In this document: positions 28,223 through 37,899 of the stretch, one piece after another
Numbering within the stretch: position 1 is the first letter of the stretch
Layout: every line of letters begins with the position of its first letter
Source: Aeromonas tecta
GTDB lineage: Bacteria; Pseudomonadota; Gammaproteobacteria; Enterobacterales; Aeromonadaceae
Direction of reading: 5' to 3'
Assembly: GCF_000820185.1 (NCBI RefSeq)
Contig: NZ_CDCA01000028.1
Span: forward strand, 62,001 to 126,000
DNA: 64,000 nt
Notes under the pieces: generated by a model
The model's database searches: none
Told to the model about the DNA's origin: nothing
The model's input: the letters and a program-made list of their open reading frames with translations, nothing else
Made by a program: the position numbers and the translations under genes

Positions 28223-28250
28223 TTGACCGCCAAGCCGGGGCCTATATAAT
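28223..28250 (+). promoter_or_regulatory. Strong sigma-70 promoter for ftsQAZ
   Basis: TTGACC at 28223-28228 and a perfect TATAAT at 28245-28250 are 16 bases apart, 53 bases before the ftsQ start, in the only sizeable gap of the dcw cluster so far. It should give ftsQ, ftsA and ftsZ expression independent of the mra promoter, comparable to the internal fts promoters of E. coli. Confidence 0.75.
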
Positions 28251-28303
28251 GGCGAACCGGTCTGCAAGTGGCCGGCATGGCGCGTTAAACGGGGATTGAG
28301 CGG

Positions 28304-29056
28304 GTGGAGGCAAGGGCACAAGCGCGCACCAAGGGGGGCTTCATCGCCGGGGTGGCATTTTTCATCCTGGTCATGTGGGGTCTCTACCAGACTGCGTTGG
28401 ATGTTAAAGACTGGCTGACGGATGCCAGTCGGTTGCCCATGAGCGAGCTGTTGCTGCAGGGGCAACACGAATATTTGAAAGCAGATGAGCTGCGTGACGC
28501 CGTGCTGGATGGTGCCGAGCTGCGCAACTTCTTCGAGCTGGATGTGAACGAATTACAGGGGCGGTTGAACGCCCTGCCCTGGGTAGCCCAGGTGTCGGTC
28601 CGCAAGAAGTGGCCGAACAAGATCAAGGTCTACCTCACCGAACAGGCGGTGGCGGCACGCTGGAATGGCAACCGCTTCGTCAACACCAAGGGTGAGGTGT
28701 TCAGTGCTCCGGACAGGGTGACGAAACCCCTGATGCAGTTGTCCGGGCCCGATGATCAGGCCGCCAAGGTGCTGGAAGCGAGTCATCAATATGAGGCGCA
28801 GCTGGCTGCCAAGGGATACAAGTTGTTGGGGGTGAATCTGACCCCCCGCCATGCCTGGGAACTGACCCTGGATGGCAACATTCAGCTGTTTGTGGGGCGC
28901 TCGGACATCGCGCTTCGCCTGCAGCGGTTTATCGATGCCTTCCCGGTCATCGAACCCCGTGAGCAAGTTGCTTATGTGGATCTTCGATACGACACCGGAA
29001 TGGCGGTTGGCTGGAAGAAGAACGAAGAGAAAGTGAATGACCAACACCGCAGATAG
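28304..29056 (+). CDS. ftsQ: Cell division protein FtsQ
   Basis: Bitopic divisome protein that bridges early and late division proteins through FtsB-FtsL. The 250 residues start at GTG 28304 (GGGGA upstream). They comprise a basic cytoplasmic tail, one membrane helix (about 10-27, GFIAGVAFFILVMWGLYQ), a POTRA domain (about 45-115) and the beta domain with LPWVAQVSVRKKWPNKIKVYL split across its first strand, and YVDLRYDTGMAVGWK at the end. It overlaps ftsA by 20 bases. Confidence 0.95.
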   Translation: MEARAQARTKGGFIAGVAFFILVMWGLYQTALDVKDWLTDASRLPMSELLLQGQHEYLKADELRDAVLDGAELRNFFELDVNELQGRLNALPWVAQVSVRKKWPNKIKVYLTEQAVAARWNGNRFVNTKGEVFSAPDRVTKPLMQLSGPDDQAAKVLEASHQYEAQLAAKGYKLLGVNLTPRHAWELTLDGNIQLFVGRSDIALRLQRFIDAFPVIEPREQVAYVDLRYDTGMAVGWKKNEEKVNDQHRR

Positions 29057-30296
29057 GAATTTGATTGTCGGACTGGATATCGGCACGACCAAAGTGGCGG
29101 TACTGGTTGGAGAAGTATTGCCGGATGGCGAGCTCAATGTCATCGGTATGGGCAGCCACGCGTCGCGCGGGATGGAGAAGGGCGGGGTCAATGATCTCGA
29201 CTCCGTGGTCAAGTCCCTGCGCCGTGCGGTGGAAGAGGCCGAGATGATGGCCGACTGCCAGATAAGCTCGGTCTATCTGGGCTTGTCCGGCAAGCACATC
29301 GATTGTCGCAACGAGACCGGCATGGTGCCCATCTCCGATGAAGAGGTGACTCAGGAAGACGTGGACAACGTCATCCACACCGCCAAGTCGGTGCGTCTGT
29401 CCGATGAGCTGCGGGTGCTGCACGTGCTGCCCCAGGAGTTTGCCATTGACTATCAGGAAGGGATCAAGAATCCGGTCGGCCTGTCCGGCGTGCGGATGGC
29501 CGCCAAGGTTCACCTGATCACCTGCCACAACGACATGGCTCGCAACATCGAGAAATGCGTTGAGAAGGTCGGTCTGCGGGTGGATCAGCTGATCTTCTCG
29601 GCGCTGGCCTCCAGCTATGCGGTGTTGACCGAAGACGAGAAGGAGCTCGGTGTCTGCGTGGTCGACATCGGTGGTGGCACCATGGACATGTCGTTGTTTA
29701 CCGGCGGCGCCCTGCGTCACACCAAGGTGATCCCGTACGCCGGTAGCACGGTGACCAGCGACATCGCCTACGCCTTCGGCACACCGCCGCTGGACGCAGA
29801 AGCGATCAAGGTGCGTTACGGTTGCGCCCTCGGCCGACTGGTCAGCAAGGAAGACAATATTGAAGTCCCCAGTGTCGGCGGCCGTCCGGCGCGTAGCCTG
29901 CAGCGGCAGACACTGGCTGAAGTGATTGAACCCCGTTACACCGAGTTGCTCTCCATGGTGAATGATGAGCTGGTGCGGGTGCAGAGCGAGTTGAAGGCAC
30001 AGGGGGTCAAGCATCAGCTGGCGGCCGGGGTAGTACTGACCGGTGGCGCGGCCCAGATCGAAGGCATTGTGGAGTGCGCAGAGCAGATCTTCCAGAGCCA
30101 GGTCCGGGTGGGCGAACCCATGAACATACGTGGATTGAGCGATTACGTGCAGGCACCGGTGTACTCGACTGCGGTCGGGTTGCTGCAGTACGGCCGAACC
30201 CATCAATCCACTGGTACGAGCAAAGAATATGCTGCCAAGGCAAGCGTAGGTGGCCTGGTCAAACGGGTCAGCAATTGGCTGCGTGGCGAGTTCTAA
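29037..30296 (+). CDS. ftsA: Cell division protein FtsA
   Basis: Actin-like ATPase that tethers FtsZ to the membrane. The 419 residues show the phosphate 1 motif (LIVGLDIGTTKVAVLVGE), the 1C domain, phosphate 2 (VVDIGGGTMDMS near 205) and the adenosine motif (GVVLTGGAAQIEG near 332). The C-terminal amphipathic membrane-targeting helix (LVKRVSNWLRGEF) is intact. The length matches E. coli FtsA (420). ftsZ begins 39 bases later. Confidence 0.97.
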   Translation: MTNTADRNLIVGLDIGTTKVAVLVGEVLPDGELNVIGMGSHASRGMEKGGVNDLDSVVKSLRRAVEEAEMMADCQISSVYLGLSGKHIDCRNETGMVPISDEEVTQEDVDNVIHTAKSVRLSDELRVLHVLPQEFAIDYQEGIKNPVGLSGVRMAAKVHLITCHNDMARNIEKCVEKVGLRVDQLIFSALASSYAVLTEDEKELGVCVVDIGGGTMDMSLFTGGALRHTKVIPYAGSTVTSDIAYAFGTPPLDAEAIKVRYGCALGRLVSKEDNIEVPSVGGRPARSLQRQTLAEVIEPRYTELLSMVNDELVRVQSELKAQGVKHQLAAGVVLTGGAAQIEGIVECAEQIFQSQVRVGEPMNIRGLSDYVQAPVYSTAVGLLQYGRTHQSTGTSKEYAAKASVGGLVKRVSNWLRGEF

Positions 30297-30335
30297 AGAT
30301 TTTGCTGAGTCAGGCAAATAAAGCGGAGAGACAAC

Positions 30336-31487
30336 ATGTTTGAATTTATGGATAGCCACACTGACGAAGCCGTCATCAAGGTGATAGGTGTGGGTGGCGG
30401 CGGCGGCAACGCAGTCGAGCACATGGTTCGTCAAAACATCGAGGGTGTTGAGTTCATCACCATCAACACCGACGCCCAGGCACTGCGTAATTCCAGTGCC
30501 AACACCACCTTGCAGATCGGCAGCGGTATCACCAAGGGATTGGGTGCCGGAGCCAGTCCGGATGTGGGTCGTGATGCCGCTCTGGAAGACCGGGAAGCAC
30601 TGCGCGAGCTGCTGACCGGGTCAGACATGGTGTTCATCGCCGCCGGCATGGGCGGTGGTACCGGTACCGGCGCTGCGCCTATCGTGGCCGAAGTGGCCCG
30701 TGAGATGGGTATCCTGACCGTTGCCGTCGTGACCAAGCCGTTCTCCTTCGAAGGGAAGAAGCGGATGGGCTTCGCGGCGCACGGTATCGAGGAGCTGTCC
30801 AAGAACGTCGACTCCCTGATCACCATCCCCAACGACAAGTTGCTGAAGGTGCTGGGTCGTGGCATCTCCCTGCTGGACGCCTTCAAGGCAGCCAACGATG
30901 TGCTGCTGGGCGCGGTACAGGGCATCGCCGAGCTGATCACCCGTCCGGGCTTGATCAACGTCGACTTCGCGGATGTGCGCACCGTGATGCGCGAGATGGG
31001 TACCGCCATGATGGGGACAGGTTCTGCCTCCGGTGATGACCGTGCCGAAGAAGCCGCCGAGAAAGCCATCTCCAGCCCGCTGCTGGAAGACGTGGATTTG
31101 GCCGGTGCCCGTGGCATCCTGGTCAACATCACCGCCGGCATGGACATGACCATCGAAGAGTTCGAGACCGTGGGTAACGCGGTCAAGGCCTTCGCCTCCG
31201 AGAACGCCACCGTGGTGGTGGGTACCGTAATCGATCCGGAAATGCACGACGAGCTGCGTGTCACCGTGGTGGCGACCGGTATCGGTGCCGAGCGCAAGCC
31301 CGACATCACGCTCGTAAAGAATAATATGGTTCAGGAACGTCCGGCCCGTCAGCCCCTGATCAGCGAAGCACTGCAGTCTCGCGTGATGGAAGAGGCCCCG
31401 GCCAAGGTGGTGAACGCCGAGCCACAAGCTCGTCGCGAACCGGATTATCTCGATATTCCTGCGTTCCTGCGCAAGCAAGCTGACTAA
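30336..31487 (+). CDS. ftsZ: Cell division GTPase FtsZ
   Basis: Tubulin homologue that forms the division ring. The 383 residues equal the E. coli length. Visible motifs are the GVGGGGGNAVEHM start, the tubulin signature GGGTGTGAAPIVAEVA near 107-120, the T7 loop NVDFADVRTVM near 207 and the C-terminal peptide EPDYLDIPAFLRKQ, which binds FtsA, ZipA and ZapD. ZapD is encoded at 37.1 kb of the same window. Confidence 0.98.
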   Translation: MFEFMDSHTDEAVIKVIGVGGGGGNAVEHMVRQNIEGVEFITINTDAQALRNSSANTTLQIGSGITKGLGAGASPDVGRDAALEDREALRELLTGSDMVFIAAGMGGGTGTGAAPIVAEVAREMGILTVAVVTKPFSFEGKKRMGFAAHGIEELSKNVDSLITIPNDKLLKVLGRGISLLDAFKAANDVLLGAVQGIAELITRPGLINVDFADVRTVMREMGTAMMGTGSASGDDRAEEAAEKAISSPLLEDVDLAGARGILVNITAGMDMTIEEFETVGNAVKAFASENATVVVGTVIDPEMHDELRVTVVATGIGAERKPDITLVKNNMVQERPARQPLISEALQSRVMEEAPAKVVNAEPQARREPDYLDIPAFLRKQAD

Positions 31488-31505
31488 GCCTCTGATGGCT
31501 CTGGT

Positions 31506-31535
31506 TTGTTTGTTGCTTAAGGATTGTGCTAAGAT
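31506..31535 (+). promoter_or_regulatory. Candidate lpxC promoter
   Basis: TTGTTT at 31506-31511 and TAAGAT at 31530-31535 are 18 bases apart, with TG one base before the minus-10 (an extended minus-10 element). It lies 54 bases before lpxC in the 101-base ftsZ-lpxC gap. Confidence 0.45.
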
Positions 31536-31588
31536 GACCCGGCAACGACCATCTGGTCCGGAATTTGAGCTGTTAGGCGGATATGCCC

Positions 31589-32512
31589 ATGATTAGACAA
31601 AGAACCTTGAAAACGAGTGTTCAGGCCACTGGTGTAGGCCTGCATTCGGGCCGGAAAGTCACAATGACGTTCCGTCCGGCGCCTGTTAACACAGGGATCG
31701 TTTACTTGCGTACCGATCTGAATCCTGTGGTCGCGCTGCCAGCCAACGCCGATCAGGTGCGTGATACCGTCCTTTGTACCGCTCTGGTAAACGAAGACGG
31801 TGTCCGTGTGTCGACCATCGAACACCTTTCTGCCGCTCTGGCCGGGATGGGGATCGACAACCTCTATGTAGAAGTTGACGCGCCCGAGATCCCGGTGATG
31901 GATGGCAGTGCGCACCCGTTCATCTACCTGCTGCAAGAAGTGGGTATTCGTGAACAGAGTGCACCCAAGCAGTTCGTGCGGATCAAGCAGAGCGTGCGGG
32001 TTGAAGACGGCGACAAGTGGGCGGAATTCCACCCCTATCGCAACGGCTTCAAGATGGATCTCGAGATCGATTTTCAGCATCCGGTGTTTGAAGGCCGCAA
32101 CCAGCGTTGCGTGCTGGACTTCTCCGGCAGCTCTTTCGTGAAAGAGATCAGTCGTGCCCGTACCTTTGGCTTCATGCGTGACATCGAGTACCTGCGTTCC
32201 CAGAATCTGGCATTGGGCGGAAGCCTGGAAAATGCCGTGGTACTGGATGACTACCGGGTACTGAATGAAGATGGCTTGCGTTATGAAGACGAGTTCGTCA
32301 AGCACAAGATGCTGGATGCGATCGGTGACCTCTATATGTGTAACCGCAGCATCATCGGCGAATTCCGTGCTTACAAGACGGGTCATGCCTTGAACAACAA
32401 ACTGCTGCGTGCCTTGCTGGCCAAGCAGGAGGCCTGGGAACTGGTGACCTTCGAAGGTGAAGGCGAGAAATCGCCGATTGCCTACTACGATAACGGTCTG
32501 GTTCTGGCCTGA
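31589..32512 (+). CDS. lpxC: UDP-3-O-acyl-GlcNAc deacetylase LpxC
   Basis: Zinc enzyme of the committed step in lipid A synthesis. The 307 residues begin [20 protein letters not shown], as in E. coli, and contain the zinc histidines: [12 protein letters not shown] near 75-86, and [10 protein letters not shown] near 235-245, plus [16 protein letters not shown] 31589 gives better spacing from AGGCGG than ATG 31583. A strong terminator follows. Confidence 0.97.
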   Translation: MIRQRTLKTSVQATGVGLHSGRKVTMTFRPAPVNTGIVYLRTDLNPVVALPANADQVRDTVLCTALVNEDGVRVSTIEHLSAALAGMGIDNLYVEVDAPEIPVMDGSAHPFIYLLQEVGIREQSAPKQFVRIKQSVRVEDGDKWAEFHPYRNGFKMDLEIDFQHPVFEGRNQRCVLDFSGSSFVKEISRARTFGFMRDIEYLRSQNLALGGSLENAVVLDDYRVLNEDGLRYEDEFVKHKMLDAIGDLYMCNRSIIGEFRAYKTGHALNNKLLRALLAKQEAWELVTFEGEGEKSPIAYYDNGLVLA

Positions 32513-32522
32513 TAGCTGTGCA

Positions 32523-32559
32523 ACAGGACGTCGGTCATCTCTCCGCACCGACGTCCTGT
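32523..32559 (+). terminator. Intrinsic terminator after lpxC
   Basis: A perfect 13-bp stem (ACAGGACGTCGGT / ACCGACGTCCTGT) with an 11-base loop, followed by CATTTGTTTATT. It marks the end of the dcw transcript before the peptidase and secA. Confidence 0.85.
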
Positions 32560-32652
32560 CATTTGTTTATTCCATTCCTTAATACCGATTATCTCCCGGT
32601 TTCATTACCCGTGCAGGCTCCTGGCCTCACCTGACCGAGCAGACATATTTCT

Positions 32653-33558
32653 ATGAGCATTACCCTGATCCTCAACGGTAAGCAGCGCCGCAAGTTGCAC
32701 TTACCCAAACAACGTCTGGCCTGGGTCGGCGGTATCCTCTTCTCCCTGTTGGCACTGGGTGGTGGTTGGCTCTGGCAGAGCTGGCACCAGAAAATGGAGG
32801 CGCTGGAAGTCGCGCTGGCCATGGCCGAACAACAAAAATCGACGCAAGGGGCCGATGAAGCCCGTGAACAGCTTGCCATGCTGGCCGCTCAGGTGGGCAC
32901 CATGCAGGGGCAACTGGGTCGTCTCAATGCACTCGGCGAGCGGCTGACCGAAAAGGCCGACCTCGATCCCGAGGAGTTCAATTTCAAGGAGCTGCCCCCG
33001 ATGGGCGGTCCTTCCTACGATGCAGACCTGGAAGTCAGCCTCAACGAGCTGCAAGATTCCATGGCGCACCTCAACCGACAGCTCAGTAGCCGTGAAGAAC
33101 AGCTGTCGGTACTTGAATCTTTCATCATGAATCACCATATCACCGATGCCGGTTTTATTTCCGGCTCGCCGGTCAAGCAGGAGCGTGTCTGGATCTCTTC
33201 CGGCTTCGGTGGTCGGGTCGATCCGTTCAACGGTCGCGCCAAGATGCACAAGGGTGTGGATTTCCGTGGCAAGCCTGGTACGCCCATCATGGCGACCGGC
33301 AAGGGGATCGTCAGCTGGGCGGGTCGTCACCCGGAATTTGGTAACATGGTCGAGATAGACCATGGCAATGGTCTGGTGACCCGCTATGCCCATAACTCCA
33401 AGCTGTTGGTGGATGTGGGAACTCTGGTCGATGAGGGCCAGAAAATTGCCCTGATGGGGCGAACCGGTCGTGCGACCGGGGTGCATTTGCATTATGAAGT
33501 GTTGAAAGATGGTCGTCAGGTCAACCCCGCACGCTTTCTGAACGCCAGACGGGGTTAG
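32653..33558 (+). CDS. M23 (LytM-type) murein peptidase or regulator upstream of secA
   Basis: Bitopic protein of 301 residues: a membrane helix at about 23-42 (LAWVGGILFSLLALGGGWLW), a coiled-coil region at about 45-155 and a C-terminal LytM/M23 domain (about 185-295). The zinc residues of active endopeptidases are all present: KMHKGVDF (HxxxD), YAHNSKLL and VHLHYEV (HxH). It should therefore cleave peptidoglycan crosslinks and not act only as an EnvC-type activator. It occupies the place of secM in enterobacteria. I see no SecM arrest motif and no alternative small gene in the 60-base gap before secA. Confidence 0.88.
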   Translation: MSITLILNGKQRRKLHLPKQRLAWVGGILFSLLALGGGWLWQSWHQKMEALEVALAMAEQQKSTQGADEAREQLAMLAAQVGTMQGQLGRLNALGERLTEKADLDPEEFNFKELPPMGGPSYDADLEVSLNELQDSMAHLNRQLSSREEQLSVLESFIMNHHITDAGFISGSPVKQERVWISSGFGGRVDPFNGRAKMHKGVDFRGKPGTPIMATGKGIVSWAGRHPEFGNMVEIDHGNGLVTRYAHNSKLLVDVGTLVDEGQKIALMGRTGRATGVHLHYEVLKDGRQVNPARFLNARRG

Positions 33559-33618
33559 GTTTTTTTCTTCAGGTTCCAGTGACGGAACGCTCAAATATAA
33601 CCAAAACAGTTGGTACCC

Positions 33619-36339
33619 ATGATTAGCACACTGCTCACCAAGATTATCGGCAGCCGGAACGACAGAACGCTCAAGGCTTTGCGCAAAATTGTAAAACAGA
33701 TCAATGCGATGGAGCCTCAGTTCGAGGCACTGTCCGATCAAGAGCTGCAGGCCAAGACCGCTGAGTATCGCCAGCGTCTGGAGCAGGGTGAGACGCTGGA
33801 GCAGTTGTTGCCGGAAGCGTTCGCCACCGTGCGTGAAGCGTCCCGTCGGGTGTTTGGCATGCGTCATTTCGACGTGCAGCTGATCGGCGGCATCGTGCTC
33901 AACTCCAACCGCATCGCCGAAATGAAAACCGGTGAAGGTAAGACGCTGACGGCCACCCTGCCGGCGTATCTGAATGCCCTGACCGGCCGCGGCGTGCACG
34001 TGGTGACGGTGAACGATTACTTGGCCAAGCGTGATGCCGAGGCGAACCGCCCGCTGTTCACCTTCCTCGGCATGACGGTGGACTGCAACGTGCCCGGCAT
34101 GGATGCGTCCCAGAAGCGCGACGCTTATGCCGCCGACATCACCTACGGTACCAACAACGAATTCGGTTTTGACTACCTGCGCGACAACATGGCGTTCTCG
34201 CCGGAGCAGCGCGTGCAGCGTCCGCTCAACTACGCGCTGGTGGATGAGGTGGATTCCGTGCTGATCGATGAAGCCCGTACCCCGCTCATCATCTCCGGCC
34301 CGGCGGAAGACAGCTCCGCCATGTACATCCAGGTCAACAAGCTGATCCCGCTGCTGGTCAAGCAGGACAAGGAAGACTCCGAGGAGTACACCGGTGACGG
34401 CCACTACACGGTGGACGAGAAGAACCGTCAGGCCCTGCTGACCGAGAACGGCCAGATCTTCGTGGAAGAGCTGCTCAAGAAAGAGGGGCTGCTGGCGGAA
34501 GATGACTCCCTGTTCTCTGCCACCAACATCAGCCTGTTGCATCACGTCAACGCCGGCCTGCGCGCCCACACCCTGTTCGAGCGCAACGTCGACTACATCG
34601 TCCAGAAGGACGAGATCGTCATCGTCGATGAACACACCGGTCGTACCATGCCGGGTCGTCGCTGGTCCGATGGCCTGCACCAGGCCGTCGAGGCGAAGGA
34701 AGGGGTCAAGATCCAGAACGAGAACCAGACCCTGGCCTCCATCACCTTCCAGAACTACTTCCGCCTGTACGACAAGCTGGCGGGGATGACGGGTACTGCC
34801 GACACCGAAGCCTTCGAATTCCAGCAGATCTATGGTCTGGATACCGTGGTCATTCCGACCAACAAGCCGATGGTGCGCAAGGACATGGGCGATCTGGTCT
34901 ATCTAACGGCACAAGAGAAGTATGCCGCTATCGTCGAAGACATTCGCGGTTGCGTCTCCCGTGGCCAGCCGGTGCTGGTGGGTACCGTCTCCATCGAGAA
35001 CTCCGAGCTGCTGTCCGGCATCCTCACCAAGGAGAACATCCCGCACAAGGTGCTGAACGCCAAGTTCCACGCAATGGAGGCGGAGATCGTTGCCCAGGCC
35101 GGTCAACTCGGCGCCGTGACCATCGCCACCAACATGGCCGGTCGGGGTACCGACATCGTGCTGGGGGGTAACTGGCAGGCCGAGATCGCCGCGCTGGAAA
35201 ACCCGACCGACGAACAAATCCGTGAGATCAAAGCCGCCTGGCAGGTACGCCACGATGAGGTACTGGCCGCCGGCGGTCTGCACATCATAGGTACCGAGCG
35301 TCACGAATCCCGTCGTATCGACAACCAGTTGCGCGGCCGTTCCGGTCGTCAGGGTGACCCAGGTTCCTCGCGTTTTTATCTCTCCATGGAAGATACCCTG
35401 ATGCGGATCTTCGCCTCCGATCGCGTGACCAACATGATGAAAAAGTTGGGTATGGAAGAGGGCGAGGCCATCGAGCATCCCTGGGTGACCAAGGCCATCG
35501 AGAATGCCCAGCGCAAGGTGGAAGGCCGCAACTTCGACATCCGTAAAAACCTGCTGGAATTCGATGACGTAGCGAATGATCAGCGTAAAGTGGTCTATGA
35601 GCAGCGTAACGAGCTGCTGGATACCAACGACATCTCCGATACCATCCATGTCATCCGTGACGACGTCTATGGTGCGGTGATCGACGAGTACATTCCGCCC
35701 CAGTCTCTGGAAGAGATGTGGGATGTGCCGGGTCTGGAAGCGCGCCTGAAGGCCGACTTCTCGCTCGACTTGCCGTTGCAGCAGTGGCTAGCGGAAGACG
35801 ACAAGCTGTATGAAGAGAAGCTGCGCGAGCGCATCCTGGAAGAAGCCACCCGACTCTATGCCCACAAGCAGGAGCTGGTCGGCGTCGATGTGCTGCGCAA
35901 CTTCGAGAAGGCAGTGATGCTGCAAACCCTGGATGGCCTGTGGAAGGAGCATCTGGCGGCCATGGATCACCTGCGTCAGGGCATTCATCTGCGCGGCTAC
36001 GCCCAGAAGAACCCCAAGCAGGAGTACAAGCGCGAGTCCTTCGATCTGTTCACCCAGATGCTGGAAACCCTCAAGCGCGACGTGGTCAGCATACTGAGCC
36101 GGGTACAAGTACAGGAGCGCGACGTGGAAGCGATGGAGGAGCACCAGCGCCAGCAGGCGGAAGCGGCGCCTCGCACCTACACCCATGCCGCCGCCGAGAA
36201 CCAGCTGGCGGACGAAGAGGGCGAGGCGGAAGCTGCGCCGGTGACCTTCGTGCGTGACGAGCAGAAGGTGGGCCGCAACGACCCTTGCCCCTGCGGCTCC
36301 GGCAAGAAATACAAGCATTGCCACGGTCAGTTGACCTGA
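33619..36339 (+). CDS. secA: Preprotein translocase ATPase SecA
   Basis: Motor ATPase that drives proteins through SecYEG. The 906 residues show Walker A ([16 protein letters not shown] near 101-116), [15 protein letters not shown] near 210 (DEAD-like box), the [13 protein letters not shown] region near 508 and a C-terminal zinc domain ([17 protein letters not shown]) for SecB and phospholipid binding. ATG 33619 ([12 protein letters not shown]) is the family start. The in-frame TTG at 33610 is not needed. No strong ribosome site precedes it, which may point to coupling with upstream translation. Confidence 0.98.
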   Translation: MISTLLTKIIGSRNDRTLKALRKIVKQINAMEPQFEALSDQELQAKTAEYRQRLEQGETLEQLLPEAFATVREASRRVFGMRHFDVQLIGGIVLNSNRIAEMKTGEGKTLTATLPAYLNALTGRGVHVVTVNDYLAKRDAEANRPLFTFLGMTVDCNVPGMDASQKRDAYAADITYGTNNEFGFDYLRDNMAFSPEQRVQRPLNYALVDEVDSVLIDEARTPLIISGPAEDSSAMYIQVNKLIPLLVKQDKEDSEEYTGDGHYTVDEKNRQALLTENGQIFVEELLKKEGLLAEDDSLFSATNISLLHHVNAGLRAHTLFERNVDYIVQKDEIVIVDEHTGRTMPGRRWSDGLHQAVEAKEGVKIQNENQTLASITFQNYFRLYDKLAGMTGTADTEAFEFQQIYGLDTVVIPTNKPMVRKDMGDLVYLTAQEKYAAIVEDIRGCVSRGQPVLVGTVSIENSELLSGILTKENIPHKVLNAKFHAMEAEIVAQAGQLGAVTIATNMAGRGTDIVLGGNWQAEIAALENPTDEQIREIKAAWQVRHDEVLAAGGLHIIGTERHESRRIDNQLRGRSGRQGDPGSSRFYLSMEDTLMRIFASDRVTNMMKKLGMEEGEAIEHPWVTKAIENAQRKVEGRNFDIRKNLLEFDDVANDQRKVVYEQRNELLDTNDISDTIHVIRDDVYGAVIDEYIPPQSLEEMWDVPGLEARLKADFSLDLPLQQWLAEDDKLYEEKLRERILEEATRLYAHKQELVGVDVLRNFEKAVMLQTLDGLWKEHLAAMDHLRQGIHLRGYAQKNPKQEYKRESFDLFTQMLETLKRDVVSILSRVQVQERDVEAMEEHQRQQAEAAPRTYTHAAAENQLADEEGEAEAAPVTFVRDEQKVGRNDPCPCGSGKKYKHCHGQLT

Positions 36340-36355
36340 TCCGTTGTCATGATTG

Positions 36356-36379
36356 ATGCACCGCCTCCGGGCGGTGCAT
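36356..36379 (+). terminator. Hairpin after secA
   Basis: A 10-bp stem (ATGCACCGCC / GGCGGTGCAT) with a 4-base loop begins 17 bases past the secA stop. The T-run is weak (TCATTT). A second hairpin (GCCACCC / GGGTGGC, 36390-36407) follows in the gap before mutT. Confidence 0.65.
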
Positions 36380-36440
36380 TCATTTCAGGGCCACCCGGCT
36401 GGGTGGCACAGGAAGCGCGCTGGCTAGAGTGAGGACAGAG

Positions 36441-36857
36441 ATGGAACCGAAGAAACGGATCTGGGTGGCGGTCGGCGTCATCGAGAATGAGAAGGGCGAG
36501 ATCTTCCTCGCCAAACGCTCCTCAGACCGCCATCAGGGCGATCGCTGGGAGTTTCCGGGGGGCAAGGTGGAGTCAGGAGAAGACTTGCTCACCGCGCTGG
36601 ACAGGGAGCTGTGGGAGGAGATCGGGATCCGGGTACAGGATTGTGCGCCCTTCATGGAGCTGCACCACGATTATCCCGACAAGCAGGTGTTGCTGGATAT
36701 TTGGAAGGTGACCCGCTTCAGCGGTGAGCCCTTTGGCAAAGAGGGGCAGGAGTGCCGTTGGGTGCCGCTGACCGCCTTGCACGAGTATCAGTTCCCGGAT
36801 GCCAATGGCCCGATAGTAGCGCGCCTGCAAGAGGCATTGGAAAAGTCACAAGGCTAA
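36441..36857 (+). CDS. mutT: 8-oxo-dGTP diphosphatase MutT
   Basis: Nudix hydrolase that removes 8-oxo-dGTP from the nucleotide pool and so prevents A-T to C-G transversions. The 138-residue product (E. coli MutT, 129) shows the Nudix box across residues ~39-61: GGKVESGEDLLTALDREL followed by WEEIGI, with all metal-binding glutamates. ATG 36441 has GAGG upstream, and GTG 36429 is in frame but less likely. It is convergent with yacG across a shared terminator. The secA-mutT order is shared with enterobacteria. Confidence 0.95.
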   Translation: MEPKKRIWVAVGVIENEKGEIFLAKRSSDRHQGDRWEFPGGKVESGEDLLTALDRELWEEIGIRVQDCAPFMELHHDYPDKQVLLDIWKVTRFSGEPFGKEGQECRWVPLTALHEYQFPDANGPIVARLQEALEKSQG

Positions 36858-36901
36858 GCCGCCACCTCTGGCGACATGACGCCGAGATCGACGAAGATCA
36901 A

Positions 36902-36926
36902 AAAAGGGCCGCAAGGGCCCTTTTTC
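36902..36926. terminator. Bidirectional terminator between mutT and yacG
   Basis: A 10-bp stem (AAAAAGGGCC / GGCCCTTTTT) around a 5-base loop, with A-runs and T-runs on either side, serves both convergent genes. Confidence 0.9.
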
Positions 36927-36935
36927 ATCTCTGGC

Positions 36936-37130
36936 TTATTGCCACTGTTCCCCTTCCTCGGGGTAGGGCAACAGCTCCGGGTTGATCTCGCCGGGAATAC
37001 GCTTCTCTTCATCGGCCCATTCACCGAGATCGATCAGCTGGCAGCGTTTGCTGCAGAAGGGGCGAAACGGATGTTCCGGGGTCCATTCAACCTCGGTTTG
37101 GCAGGTCGGGCACTTTACCTTGGTAACCAT
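36936..37130 (-). CDS. yacG: DNA gyrase inhibitor YacG
   Basis: Small zinc protein of 64 residues known to bind GyrB and inhibit gyrase in E. coli. The zinc site is clear: CPTC at residues 7-10 and CSKRC at about 26-30. The acidic C-terminus ([11 protein letters not shown]) is typical. It lies 9 bases downstream of zapD in the minus-strand series, the same coaE-zapD-yacG order found in enterobacteria. Confidence 0.95.
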   Translation of the reverse strand: MVTKVKCPTCQTEVEWTPEHPFRPFCSKRCQLIDLGEWADEEKRIPGEINPELLPYPEEGEQWQ

Positions 37131-37139
37131 TTTTTCTCC

Positions 37140-37862
37140 TTAGCAGCAGGCGAGCTGGAAGGGAACGTCGCCGATCTGCTGCTCTGTCGTTGACAGGAAG
37201 CGCAGGGCGAACCGGTTCTTGTGACCGCTCAGGGTCGGATAGCAGGATTGGCTGCCGGGGATGCGGATGCGGATAAGCTCGGCCCCCTCGGCGGTATCCT
37301 GGAAGAAGCCATTGCTGGCGACCTGATCGCTGAAGTTGCCGGACTCGCGCCACAGGCGCAGCAGCAGGGTGATGGTGTTCATCAGCAGGGTGATGTCGCT
37401 GAGCCACAGTTGCATCTGCTGGTGGCGGGTGACCGCCGTGGTTGCCAGCCAGTGATGGAGCTGGGGCACGTCGAAGGCGCACAGGCCGCCCGGAATGGAG
37501 AAACGCTGGCGGATGGAGCCGAGCAGGCGATCCTCTTTCAGGCGCGCGCCGGGGCGAGGCGAGCTGAGCAGACTGCGGGAGAGCTGGGTGCTTTCCTGCT
37601 GCATCCGCTGGATCTGTTCGAGGTCGACCTCCGGCAGGCTGGCCCAATGGCTCAGACGCTGGCCGAGTCGCTCCAGATCCTTGATCAGATCGGCACGCAG
37701 ATCGCCGCGTTCCAGCAGCTCCTGCAGATCGAACAACCCCTTGAAGAAGGCGATGTGTGCCCAAGGCTGGTCACTCTCCAGATTGTCGCGGATCTGGGCA
37801 AACAGGGACTCCAGACGAAGATAGGTCCGGCTTTTTTCATTGAGGGGAAAATCGTAAATCAT
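37140..37862 (-). CDS. zapD: FtsZ-binding protein ZapD
   Basis: Cytoplasmic protein that bundles FtsZ filaments at the division ring. The 240 residues start MIYDFPLNEKSRTYLRLESL, the typical family opening, preceded by AGGATTAGGC. No signal or membrane segment. The frame is open further upstream to 38009 but that extension runs through the gap and into coaE and has no ribosome site. It is placed between coaE and yacG. Confidence 0.94.
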   Translation of the reverse strand: MIYDFPLNEKSRTYLRLESLFAQIRDNLESDQPWAHIAFFKGLFDLQELLERGDLRADLIKDLERLGQRLSHWASLPEVDLEQIQRMQQESTQLSRSLLSSPRPGARLKEDRLLGSIRQRFSIPGGLCAFDVPQLHHWLATTAVTRHQQMQLWLSDITLLMNTITLLLRLWRESGNFSDQVASNGFFQDTAEGAELIRIRIPGSQSCYPTLSGHKNRFALRFLSTTEQQIGDVPFQLACC

Positions 37863-37899
37863 GCCTAATCCTGGCCAGCCATAAACCGGCCTAGTGTAC

